The notes below the pieces were generated by a model. It saw only the letters and a list, made by a program, of their open reading frames with translations. It searched no databases and was not told where the DNA came from. Both the position numbers and the translations under genes were made by a program. Positions 1 to 11,649 of a stretch of 64,000 bases of DNA are shown one piece after another. Within the stretch, counting starts at the first letter, position 1, and each line of letters begins with the position of its first letter. This DNA comes from Thermothelomyces thermophilus ATCC 42464 (Eukaryota > Ascomycota > Sordariomycetes > Sordariales > Chaetomiaceae), in assembly GCF_000226095.1 (NCBI RefSeq), contig NC_016474.1, positions 4,464,001 to 4,528,000 on the forward strand, written 5' to 3'.

Positions 1-51
1 TCTACCTCCGTCTAGACCCTTTTAGAAGAAGTCTAAGTTGGGTTCGTCACA
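1..51 (+). repeat. LTR 3' end (U5), cut by window edge
   Basis: These bases match the last part of the LTR family seen in full at 20947-21368 and 27925-28346, ending in the CGTCACA terminus. Downstream sequence from 52 is the middle of a gag-pol region, not a 5' leader. This LTR is therefore probably a solo LTR, or the end of another element, inserted into element A. Its other end and its TSD lie outside the window. Confidence 0.8.
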
Positions 52-3000
52 ATAGAGGCAGGATGGATCGTAGATAACCGATACCTAAGGAATCGAAAGA
101 CCTAGACCTAATATTCTATTCCTCTAGGAACGAATCGAATGGTACTATAATAAAGTTTTCCGGCTTAATATAGAACTATGTAAATGAGATAGACGCTTGA
201 TTTGACTTGTCTAGTGAAGCGATAAGATAAGGGATAAGACGAGGGAACTTTAATATATTATAAAAACTATCAAAGGAGGATAGCCTATAATATATAATAG
301 GCCTAATAGCTATGCCGAGTACCTTGATAACTAGTAACTTAGTAACGACGTATAGAACCTAGAATACCAATTTATACGTACGAACTGCGGAAAAGATAAG
401 CGTATATAGGGAAGCTATTAGAAAAAATACTCTTACTTTAGCATTAAAGTATCTATAGTCTATATATAGTAGGAAGGATTTAGGAAAGAATTTTAATACC
501 TCCTAGGTGACGCTATATAACTATATCCTTAACACGAGGTATATACGCAAGTGCCCTAGTTCTAGTATATAGCATATAGATGCTAATACTACTTCCATAA
601 CAAATTCGAAAACAATTACTAGCCGACCCGACAAGAAAATAAGGACGGAAGCTTACGCCCTATAGAATAGGTCTATGATATAGAAAATAGAGCAGCCGAA
701 TCACTCTAGAAGATCGAAGCCTACGATCTAGAAGGCATTATAATAGTTCTAAGACGAGCCTAGCCTAGGTACTACGGAATAGGACGAGATATATAGGACG
801 CGTACTAGAGCAACGACTGCCTCTATTATATAGACAAAAAGAAATTACGAATTCGGGAGCTTTAGATAAAGCTATAGCACGTACAATAGAAAGTGGAACG
901 GACCTAATAGTAGGAAGCCGTAAGTACTTAATAGCTTATAGAAATAAGTACGATCGACGAAGCCGCTATTAGCCGAATAACCAAAGAGGTTAGTACTAAC
1001 CTAGGAAACGGGTCAGGGCCCTTCGAGGGGCCTAGAAACTATTAATGCCTGTATAGCGGCAGGTAATAATGTAGTATAGGAGGAACTAGTATAAGAGACT
1101 ACTATATTAAGACCTCCTAGCAAAAATATAGTAAATCACCGCAATCTTTAGACGACAGCGGTAAGACAAGCGACTATAGATAATAGTATAATAGAAATAG
1201 TACGAAATGCTTGTACTAATAGATAGTAGAGCAGAGATAAACCTGATTTTGCTGACACTTATAAATTAGCTATAGATACCCTGGAGAATAAAGCAGAAGT
1301 ATAGTATAGTCAAAGGGCTATTTCCGATATAATAGATATATAGGAAGATTAAACTAATTAATATTACTATAATAAGGAAGACTATAATAGTTATATTTAG
1401 CATCGTAGATATAGGTAATGACAAAGATATAATATTAGGGTTACTATAATATAAAGATTACGACCTAGACATTAGCTAGAGGAATAGTAGCTACCTATAA
1501 CCCTAAATAGAGTTATATTCGACTAGCAAAATAGGGAGTATGTAAGGATTATAAGCAGACAATACTCAAGGGAAGGCATATCCTATAGATCTACTATAAG
1601 AGATAGATAGTAGTAGGCAGACTACTATAGACTCTAGAAGAGGCGGCACAATGACATCGATATTATAATAGGAGGAACGAGCTAAACCGCCGATAGCTAT
1701 TCTCTCTATTAACGAATATGGAGTACTGTAATTAGAGTAGTAGGTTAAGATAGGAGAAATTGCTAGTATTGCTATAGATAGAACCAAGTTCGTATACTAT
1801 TAGAAAACCGAGAGATAAGATAAGACTAGGGAAGTACTAAAGGAATACGAAGGATACCTAGCATTCGAACCGAAGTATCTGGAAGGATTACTAGAATACG
1901 GCCTATAGGATTACAAGATTAAGCTTAAGGAAGGAGCATAATTAAAGTTCTTTAAGATTTACTATACAAGCTAGATATAGAACGAAGAACTTAAGCGATA
2001 TTTAGAAGAGAACCTTCGAAGAGAATATATCTGCCTATTAACATTGCTAGTAGGCTACCTAATCCTATTTATGCCTAAGAAAGACGGAAAGCTATAGTTA
2101 TATATCGATTATTAGCAACTTAATAAATAGACTATAAAAAACTAATACCTATTACCGCTAATCTTACAGCTCTAAGATTAGTTAGTAGGAGCCTAATATT
2201 TTACACGTCTTAACTTACTATCGGCCTATAACTATATATAGATCAAAGAAGGCGACAAGTAGAAAACGGCCTTTAGGATACCCTATAGCTATCATAAGTA
2301 CCTTGTCATGCTATTTGGACTTACGAACGCGCTAGTAACGTTCTAAGCCCTAATTGATCAAGCTATCCGCCCCTTTCTCGACAAATTTGTAGTATATTAT
2401 CTCGACGATATACTTATCTTCTCTAAGACGATAAACAAACACCGGAAGTATATAAAAGTAGTGCTAGACATGCTATACGTGTATAAACTATTAATTAACA
2501 GGGAAAAGAGCGAATTCTATATTAGGAAAACGGTATTTTTAGAATACAAGATATCCTTAGGACAAATTTAGATAGAACCTTTAAAGGTTAAAGCTATTAA
2601 GAATTAGCTATAACTAACGTTAGTTATAGAAATATAGAGCTTTATCGGATTTGCAAACTTCTACCGGATGTTCATTAGAAATTTTGGAGCGATCGTATAA
2701 CCTTTATACGAACTTACTAGGAAGAATGCTAAATTCTAATAGAAAGAATAGCATAAGCAAGTATTTATGTAGATCTGTAACGCTATTACTAAAGATCTAG
2801 TACTAGTATTACTAGACCCTAAGAAGCTATTCAAGGTAGAAATAGACGCTTTAGACTATGCCATTAGAGGACAATTAAGATAACAAGATAAACAAGGAAA
2901 GCTATATCCTATAGCCTTCTTTTTAAAGAAGCTTGACAGACTACATCTTAATTATCCGATCTACGACAAGGAACTACTTACGATTGTTAAAGCTTTTAAA

Positions 3001-3374
3001 GAATGGTAACTATATCTTAGTAGTACGATTAAACTAATATAAATATATATAGATTATAAGAACCTATGATACTTTATAATAATAAAGGAGCTTAATAGAT
3101 AACAAATACAATAGGTAGAATTCCTCGTAGAATTTAACTTTAAGATCCGCTATAAGAAGGGTAAAGAGAACATATAAGCGGATATCTTAAGCCGACGAAC
3201 GGATTATACAGAGGGACGAACGGAAATAATACCACCATTATTTAAGGAACAGACAGACAGAACACTATATTACGAAATATAAATATCTATAGAAGATAAT
3301 CTACTTAACTTATTCCTAGAGTATTATATAATCTTTCGAGAAGAAAGAATTAACAAGGCATAATATTAAGTAGT
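52..3374 (+). mobile_element. Element A, 5' segment: RIPed gypsy gag end, protease, RT, RNase H
   Basis: Plus-strand Ty3/gypsy relic. Reading through RIP stops gives, in order, the end of gag, a protease DSGAE-like site near 1225, reverse transcriptase with an intact YLDD-ILIF box near 2395-2424, and RNase H (DALDYAI then YPIYDKELL) near 2850-2985. The segment stops at 3374 in front of integrase, where element B is inserted with TSD GTAGT (3370-3374 and 18970-18974). The element resumes at 18970. Stops are mainly TAG and TAA where related copies have CAG or TGG, as RIP predicts. Nothing here can encode a protein now. The 5' LTR and most of gag lie outside the window or were lost. Confidence 0.9.
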
Positions 3375-3796
3375 TATAACAAACCTAACTTAGACTTCTT
3401 CTAAAAGGGTTCAGACAAAGGTAGGTTAAGCGGGATAAGTATACAGGTCGTCTAAGGGATTCGGTAAAGCCAAAGGGTTTATAACAACACTAGAGTTACC
3501 TCTTATAGTAATTAGCAATACTTAGTATAAGTACTATAATTATAGGTTACTATCACTAGTAAACTCCTAGAGTCCACCGTAATAAGTGACTATTTATATA
3601 TATATATAATCCTAGGATTACCCTTTACCTAGTAATCCTTTAGTGTCTAGATCACGGCTATAGTAGTGATCCTATAGTATATAGATCACTTTGCCAAGCG
3701 TGATCCTTTCCTAATTGGTCCGTTCGTACCTGCTATCCTATTAGTCTATCGGGGGAGGTAGCTTAGGCGGCGTCCTGTATATATATTTCTATAATA
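3375..3796 (-). repeat. Element B 3' LTR (422 bp)
   Basis: It matches the 7123-7543 LTR along its whole length, with RIP-type substitutions (TGTGACGA reads TATAACAA at the left edge). The sequence after 3796 is the reverse complement of a purine-rich AAAGGAGGGGCATCG-type tract, which marks this as the 3' LTR of a minus-strand element. The length equals that of B's reassembled 5' LTR. Confidence 0.93.
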
Positions 3797-3917
3797 CGAT
3801 GCCCCTCCTTTAAGGCTTTCAACCCGAAAGCCCTCTTAGGCCATTTCAAATAGCGCTAACAACCCTTAGTAAGTTATCTCCTGTGTTTCCCTCTTTCCTC
3901 TGTATACTGCTGATAAT

Positions 3918-4495
3918 ATGTCTTGTATAGTAAAGCGTTTGACAAAAAGGTCTGTGAAGACCGAGGAGTGTATTGCCCTGGCTGCTGCCATTAACGAGCT
4001 AGGGTTCGAAGTAATGCCTTGTTCTTATTGTTTTTCTCGTGGCCTCTGCTGCCGTATAATAGAGAGTTCTTCTTGTTACGGCGAATGCGTTCGTTGTAGG
4101 AGGTTATATGACGGTTCTAGGGTTCTGGTCTCGTCTTGTCTATGTTCCCTTATTAGTATATTTTTCCTGTACTAACTTCTGCAGTGTCTTATATCATAGA
4201 CAAGTCAAAGTGCCTTGACCAGTTAGAATAAGATGCTAAGGAGGCTCTCTATACTAACCGCGATTCGTTAGTAAAAGCGTAGCGTTATCTAGACGAGTCT
4301 CTAGCTTATTTAGACTATATTCGTTATTAAAAGCGATCATTATTATCTCGAGGGTCGGAGATAATTTACCAGGGTCTTGTGTCTTTAGATAAATTAGAAG
4401 AGGTAGAGCAATAGGAATTAGGGGTAGTTCTAGGTATATAGCTTAATGGTAGTATTAACATTATTAACTAGGGCGCCGTCTTCGATTCTGTCCTA
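3918..4495 (+). pseudogene. Antisense ORF (aORF) of element B: Cys-rich, coiled-coil protein remnant
   Basis: This ORF runs opposite to element B, between its chromodomain and polypurine tract. It opens at ATG 3918 and stays open for 85 codons, including a cysteine cluster (PCSYCF, LCC, SSCYGECVRC) at about residues 34-60. A 47-bp intron at 4138-4184, with a CTAAC branch site and GCAG acceptor, restores frame into a charged helical stretch (LDQLE, RSLLSRGSEII, LDKLEEVEQ) up to about 4490. In-frame stops in that second part are all TAG, as expected from RIP of CAG or TGG codons, so it was coding before mutation. Elements A, C, D and E have counterparts at the same place. I recall similar uncharacterised proteins in fungal genomes, but the function is unknown. 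The donor (GTCTAT) is weak, so the exon joint is tentative. Confidence 0.65.
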
Positions 4496-4599
4496 GTTTT
4501 GCCTTTAGTCGATCTAGGTTCTACTAATGGAACTATTCTAGTTTCGTAGGGTAGTTTAAGTTCTTAACTAGTTCCTATAAGTTATCTTCTAGTCTGAAA

Positions 4600-7500
4600 T
4601 CGAGCTATTTAATTAGATACTATAGTTCCCTATTGATAATACGTAAATCTAGAATTTCTTCGATATCCTATTCTTTCTCTTCGTCCTTTGCTTTAATATA
4701 TATGGCAACCTTAGCGTTCTTTAGTACTAGTTTAAGAAGTGAAATATAAAAAACATCCATCTATAGTTATATAGATAATAATAATAATAGTCGGTAGTTA
4801 GATGTCGAAATTCGTTCTTTAATAACAAAGGGTCTGACCTTCTTAAAGTCTAGCTTCGTACTTAGTCATTTAGTTTATAGGTTTTATACGATTAGATAGA
4901 CTTTGTCTCCCCTCTCTAGGCGAGGTCCCTTGAGCCTATGTTTGTTATAGTAGTTCTTTATTCTGGTTCTAATAAACTCGAGTTCCTTTTTGAGCTTTTT
5001 ATATGGTATATATATTTGTTCTACTTTAACTACTACTCTTAGCACTATAACCTCTAGTCTTTGCCTAAGGTCTGCTTTATATCTGTAATTTGTAAAGAAC
5101 AGTATAACTTTAGTCGTTTCTATTAGCATTATATTATAGGTAAGTTATACTATTAGTAATAGTATGACCTAGTCGTCTTACTAGTAGTTAATGTAAGAAT
5201 AGAGGTACTACTTGATAACTTGGTTTAATCGTTCTGTTTGTCCGTTAGTCTATAGGTAATATGCCGTTAATAGCTTGCTATTAATGCCTAATCGTTACAT
5301 TAACGCTTACTAGAACTTCGATACGAACTTGGTATCTCTGTCGGTAATCTATTCTTATAGCTAAGCATATATAGATATAACTTATTAATAGATTATATCT
5401 ACTAGTTATTTAGCTATCTAGGACTCTTTATAGGGAAAAAAGTATACCTATTTAGTTAGGCGATCTACTATAGTAAGAATATTATCGTAGATTACTCCTA
5501 TAGCCATATCCTTAGATTCTAGTAGTTTCGTAATAAAGTCTATCGTAACTAAACTCTATAGTTTGTTAGCTATTAGCAGTAGCTAAAGTAGCCTATATAG
5601 CTTATACCATGCCGTTTTACTTCGATTATAGATATCATAGTTCTATATAACTTCCTTAACTTGTGCCATTAACTGTGGAAAGTTATAGTGTTTCTTGACT
5701 TGTACGATAGTCTTCGTAACTCCTTTGTATCCTCCGAGTTTCGATTTGTAGAGTTCTCGAATCATTTATAGCTATTAATCCCTGTTATAGATATATGCTT
5801 TGCCTCGGTACTAGAGTTTCCTATCTCTTTCTTCTACTGCATTAGGTACTACTAGTCCGGGTGCTGCTTAATACTATATTTTATTAATCCTTTCTTCTCA
5901 AAAGATTATATCATATTCTAGGAACAAGTCGAGTAGATCGTCTTCCACGGGTATCTATATTTTATGATATAGCGTTCCGTCTATTTGTTCCTTAAATAAT
6001 AGTAGCATTGTTTCCGTTTGTCCTTCCATATGATCTGTTTGTTAGCCTAAGGCATCCGCTTATACGTTTTCTTTGCCCTTCTTATAGCAGATTTTAAAAT
6101 TGAATTCTATAAGGGATTCTACCTATCGTATTTATCGTTCGTTAAGCTCCTTTATCGTCGTAAAGTATCGTAAATTCTTATAATCTGTATATACTTATAC
6201 TAGTTTAATTATACCACCAAGATATAGTTACTATTCCTTAAAAGCTTTGACAATTGTAAGTAGTTCTTTATTATAGATTAGATAATTAAGATATAGTCCA
6301 TCAAGCTTCTTTAAAAAGAAGGCTATAGGATGTAGCTTCTCTTGTTTATCTCGTTATCTTAACTATCCTCTAATGGCATAGTCTGAAGCGTCTGTTTCTA
6401 CCTCGAATAGCTTTTTAGGGTCTAGTAATACCAGTACTAGATCTTTAGTAATGGCGTTATAGATTTATATAAATACTTGCTTATATTACTCTTCCTATTA
6501 GAATTTAGCATTCTTCTTAGTAAGTTCGTATAAAGGTCGTACGATCGCTCTAAAGTTCCTAATAAACATCTGGTAAAAGTTTATAAACCTAATGAAACTT
6601 CGTACTTCTATAACTAACGTTAGTCATAGCCAATCCTTGATAGCTTTAACCTTTAAGGGTTCTATCTGGATTTATCCTAGGGATATTTTATATTTTAAAA
6701 ATACCGTCTTCCTAATATAGAATTCGCTCTTTTCCTTGTTAACTAATAGCTTATATACGTATAACGTGTCTAGTACTACTCTTATATACTTCTGGTGTTC
6801 GTCTATCGTCTTAGAGAAGATAAGTATATCGTTAAGATAATATACCGTAAATTTGTCGAGAAAGGGTCAGATAGCTTAATTAATTAGAGCTTAGAACGTT
6901 ACTAACGTGTTTGTAAGTCCGAATAGCATAACAAGGTACTTGTAGTGACTATAGGGTATCTTAAAGGCCGTTTTTTACTTGTTGCCTTCTTTGATCTATA
7001 TATAGTTATAGGCCGATAGCAAGTCAAGATATATAAAATATTAGGCTCCTACTAACTAATCTTAGAGCCGTAAGATTAGCGGTAACAGGTATCGATTTTT
7101 CATAGTCTATTCATTAAATTACTGTGACGAACCCAACTCAGACTTCTTCTAAAAGGGTCCAGACGGAGGTGGGTTGAGCGTGACAAGCAGGCAGGTCGTC
7201 TGAGGGATTCGGTGAAGCCAAAGGGTTCACAACAACACTTAGAGTTGTCTCTCACAGTAATCAGCAATGCTCGGTATAAGTACTGTGATTGTGATTGTTA
7301 CCACTGGTGAACTCCAGAGTCCACCATAACGAGTGACTATCTACATGTATATATAATCCTGAGATCACTCTTCACCTAGTGATTCTTTGCCGTCTGGATC
7401 ACGGCTGCGGTAGTGATCCCATAGTGTATGGATCACTTTGCCAAGCGTGATCCTTTCCTGATTGGTCTGTTCGTGCTTGCTGTCCTATTGGCCTGTCGGG

Positions 7501-10500
7501 GGAGGCGGCTCAGGCGGCGTCCTGCATGCATATTTCCGTGACAATTACCAATAGTTAACGTATAACCGTAGCTTTCTGTCTTTCTTAGGTATAAATAGGA
7601 TTAGATAGCTTACTAGTAATGTCGATAGGTAGATATATCCTCTTTAAAGGTTCTCCTCCAAATATCGCTTAAGTTCTTTGTTCTAAGTCTAGCTTATATA
7701 GTAGATCTTAAAGAACTTTAGTTATGCTCCTTCCTTAAGCTTAATCTTATAATCCTATAGGCCGTGTTCTAGTAATCCTTCTAGATACTTTAGTTCGAAT
7801 GCTAGGTATCCTTTGTATTCCTTCGGTACTTCCCTAGTCTTATCTTATCTCTCGGTTTTCTAATAGTATACGAACTTAGTTCCGTCTATAGCGATACTAG
7901 CGATTTCTCCTATCTTAACCTACTGCTCTAGTTATAATGCTCCGTATTCGTTAATAGAGAGAATAGCTATTAGCGGTTTAGCTTGTTCCTCCTATTATAA
8001 CGTCGGTATTATTATACCGCTTCTTCTAAAGTCTATAGTAGTTTGCCTACTACTATCTATCTCTTATAGTAGATCTATAGGATATGCCTTCCCTTAAGCA
8101 TTATCTGCTCGTAATCCTTATATGTTCCTTATCTTGCTAGTCAAATATAACTCCATTTAAGGTTATAAATAGCTATTATTCTTCTAGCTAATGTCTAGGT
8201 TATAATCTTTATACTATAGTAACCCTAATATTATATCTTTATCATTACCTATATCTATAATACTAAATATAACTATTATAGTCTTCCCTACTATAGTAAT
8301 GTTAATCGGTTCGGTCTCCTTATATACCTATTATATCGGAAATAGCCCTTTAACTATGCTATACTTCTACTTCATTCTCTAGGATATCTATAGCTAATTT
8401 ACAAATGTCGGCGAAATCAGGTTTATCTCTACTCTACTATCTACTAGTATAAGCATTTCATGTTGTTTCCATTGTGCTATTATCTATAATCTCTTGTCTT
8501 GCCGCCGTTATCTAAAGATCGTGGCGATTTCCTATATTTCTACCGGGAGGTCTTGATATAGTAGTCTCTTGTGCCAGTTCCTCCTATACTATGCTACCAC
8601 TTGCCGCTATATAGGCGTTAATGATTTTCGGGCCCCTCGAAGGGCCCTAACCCGTTTCCTAGGTTAGTGCTAACCTCTTTGGTTGTTTGGCTAATAGTAG
8701 CTTCGTCGATCGTACTTATTTCCGTAAGCTATTAAGTGTTTATAGCTTCCTACTATTAGGTCTATTCTGCTTTTTGTCGTACGTATTATAGCTTTATCTA
8801 AAGCTCCCGAATTCGTGATTTCTTTTCATCTATATAATAGAGGTAATCGTTGCTCTAGCACGAGTCTTATATATCTTGTTCTATTCTATAGTGCCTAGGC
8901 TAGGCTCGTTTTAGAACTACTATAATGCCTTCTAGACTCCGAGCTTCGATTTTCTAGAGTAATTTGGCCGCTCTATTTCCTACGTTATAGACCTATTCTA
9001 TAGGGTATAAGCTTCCGTCCCCGTTTTCCTATTAGGTCGGCTAGTGATTATTTTTAAATTTGTCGCGAAAGTGGTATCGGCATTCGTATGCTATATACTA
9101 GAACTAGGGTACTTACGTATATGCCTTGTATTAAGGGTATAGTTACGTAGCGTTGCCTAGGAGGTATTAGAACTCTTTCCTAAATCCTTTTTATTATATA
9201 TAGACTATAGGTACTCTAATACTAAGGTAGAAGTGTTTCTTCTAATAGCTTTCCTACGTATGCTTGTCTTCTCCACGGTTCGTATATATAAACTAGTACT
9301 CGGGGTTCCATACGTTATAGCTAAGTTACTAGTCGTCAAAATACTTGGCATAGTTATCAGGCCTATTATATATTATAGGCTATTCCCCTTTGATAGTTTC
9401 TACGATACGTCGGAGTTCCCTTATCTTGTCCCTTATCTTATTGCTCTACTAGATAAATCAAATTAAGTATCTATCCTATTTGTATAGTTCCGTATTAAGC
9501 TAGAAAACTTAATTATAGTACTATTTGATTCGTTCCTAGAGGAATAGAACATTAGGTCTAGGTCTTTCGATTCCTTAGGTATCGGTCATCTACGATCTAT
9601 CCTATCTCTATGTAACTATAAAGCCCCATTGCCTTAAGGCTAAGAGAATCGAAATTAGTGGTATATACTCTCCTGCCGTGTCCTATTTAGCAAGATCTGT
9701 CTCTAGGTCTATAGTAACTAGTTCGGAGTATAGTACTTATTCGTCTTTACCGTCGCCGTTACGTCTGAGACTATTTATATCACTATCCCTATCTTTGTAG
9801 CTTGTAGCTACTACTTTAATAATATCTTTAGTAGTTTCGTCGATGACTGTAATTTTCTTTTTAGGGACTAGTTTCTACTCTTTCTTTAAGCTTCGACATT
9901 CTCGCTTATAGTGCCCTTTCTTTCTACAGTTATAGTAGGTAATATTAGACTTGTCTTTAGTTATCTTTTTCTTATCTTACTTCTATATTATATCTATATC
10001 TATAGCCCTAGGATACGTTCTATATAAGGTGCTAATATATACTCGTTTTTTCTTATTGTTAGCCTTAACTATAGTTCTATTTATTTAATCTTATTTTTAT
10101 TACTCTTGTATATAGAGTTAATTATCGATCCTAATAGCTTATATAATATATTCATCTAGGGTCTCAGGCTAATTATACTTATATAGCTTATCTTTAACCT
10201 TTTCCTTTAAGCTATTATAGAATAATTATATTAACGCCTCGTCATTAAGCTAAGACTTAAATATGTCCTATCTAAACTATATAGTATAGGAGGCTACTAA
10301 CTTAGTCTATTAGAGACTAGTAAGTCTTTCTTATATATAAATCTTCTTATCTTTATTACTAAAGACCTTCTAAAGCTCTTCTTTAAAATGGTTATAAGAT
10401 CAAAAGACTACCTATATAAACGCATCTCGGTTGTCTTTGTCTTCCTTAGTAAGATAGTCGTTCTATATAGGCTCGAACTATCTAAATACCTTGCCCTCTA

Positions 10501-10880
10501 GTCTCGTAGCTATATAGAGGACTTTGGCTTTATCGTCTAGAAACTTATTATCATTAAGCCAGAAGTAAGATTAGAGGTTCGTTAGGAATCCTATAAGATC
10601 TTCCTTAGTTCCTCTGTATTTACTAGGTAGTTTGATCTTAATATAGCTCGCTTTAGCGCCTTCGAATGCCTTAATTTTGGTATAGGCCTTATTAACTAGC
10701 TTTTACAAGTACTTTTCGCCGTTCTCGAGTTCCTTGATTTAAGCTTAAGTAGCCTTATCTCTCTAGTCTAACTCCTAGATCTGCTACTAGAGTTAACTAA
10801 GCTAGGTAAGTAGTTATTTGGCTGTAACGTTAATAGCTATGTCAATGTCAAGGTCGAAATTACCTTCGTCCTAAACTATA
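4600..10880 (-). pseudogene. Element B gag-pol remnant
   Basis: RIPed gag-pol on the minus strand. The chromodomain lies near 4600-4680 and the integrase C-terminal stretch with GDKVYL at 4884-5129. The integrase core is near 5200-5900, RNase H near 6100-6450 and RT near 6600-7120 and 7549-7700, split by the solo LTR. The protease is near 8400-8470, and gag with a degraded CCHC knuckle (near 9920-9950) extends to about 10880. Many in-frame TAG and TAA codons are present. The order matches Ty3/gypsy elements with a C-terminal chromodomain, which in other fungi bind heterochromatin marks. The two halves around the solo LTR rejoin in frame once one ATTAC copy is removed. Confidence 0.88.
7123..7543 (-). 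repeat. Solo LTR, nearly RIP-free, TSD ATTAC
   Basis: A 421-bp LTR from TGTGACGA to CCGTGACA, flanked by perfect 5-bp duplications ATTAC (7118-7122 and 7544-7548). It lies inside the RT region of element B, and the surrounding pol sequence is continuous when it is removed with one ATTAC. It is visibly richer in GC than its surroundings and keeps CpA and TpG sites that are TpA in the other copies, so it gives the best view of the unmutated LTR. There is no internal sequence beside it, so the element collapsed by LTR-LTR recombination. Confidence 0.96.
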
Positions 10881-10906
10881 ATAGAATAAAGGGAGTGATA
10901 GCAACG

Positions 10907-11175
10907 TATAACGAACCTAACTTAGACTTCTTCTAAAAGAGTTTAGACGAAGGTAGGTTAAGTGGGACAAGTGTATAGGTTGTCTAAGGGATTTAGTGAA
11001 GCTAAAGAGTTTATAATAATACTAGAGTTACCTCTTATAGTAATTAGTAATGCTTGGTATAAGTACTATAATTGTAGGTTACTATTACTAGTAAACTCCT
11101 AGAGTCTACTATAACGAGTGACTATTTATATATATATATAATCCTAGGATTACCCTTTACCTAGTGATCCTTTAG
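10907..11175 (-). repeat. Element B 5' LTR, left part (269 bp)
   Basis: U5-side part of B's 5' LTR, broken at 11175 by element C. With the right part at 18817-18969 (153 bp) it sums to exactly 422 bp, the length of B's 3' LTR. The last five bases, TTTAG (11171-11175), are the left target-site duplication of C and pair with TTTGG at 18812-18816, one RIP-type G-to-A apart. Confidence 0.93.
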
Positions 11176-11632
11176 TATTACGAGCTAACTATATACCACG
11201 ACCTAGTAAGGCGTAGCAGACTAAACGAGCTACTAATTGAAAAGGGCACGGAGCAAGGCTAATATAGGATCGCTAGGGAGCGTGGGCTACTATAGGCAAA
11301 TGATTGCTAAAAGGGAAGGATAATAAAGGATAGCTAGCTACTAAAGGCAATCCTAGGGCAGGCTAGAAGGGGACTATAAGCGACTAACAGAAGTATATAT
11401 ACATATAGATAGTCACTTATTACAATAGACTCTAGGAGTTTACTAGTAATAGCAACCTAACCTATAATTATAGTACTTATACCAAGCATCGCTAACTATT
11501 ATAAGAGATAACTCTAGTGTTATTATAAACCCTTTAGCTTTACTAAATCCCTTAGACAACCTATACGCTCGTCCCACTTAACCTACCTTTATCTAAACCC
11601 TTTCAGAAGAAATCTAAGTTAGGTTCGTCATA
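11176..11632 (+). repeat. Element C 5' LTR (457 bp, U3 type 2)
   Basis: It begins TATTACGAGCTAAC (RIPed TGTYACGAGCTAAC) and ends CGTCATA (RIPed CGTCACA). The first half, with the ATATACCACGACC segment, is not shared with B or D LTRs. From about 11400 on it aligns with them. The same unit recurs at 18355-18811 at equal length. Confidence 0.92.
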
Positions 11633-11649
11633 CGTTACTATCACTCCCT

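Noticed and set aside
1566-1787. Minus-strand 73-aa ORF recurring at 14442-14663 and 24170-24373 with similar sequence
   Set aside because: It is antisense to the protease/RT border of elements A, C and D. It recurs because the elements are homologous, and it has no start context, splice signal or coding pattern of its own.
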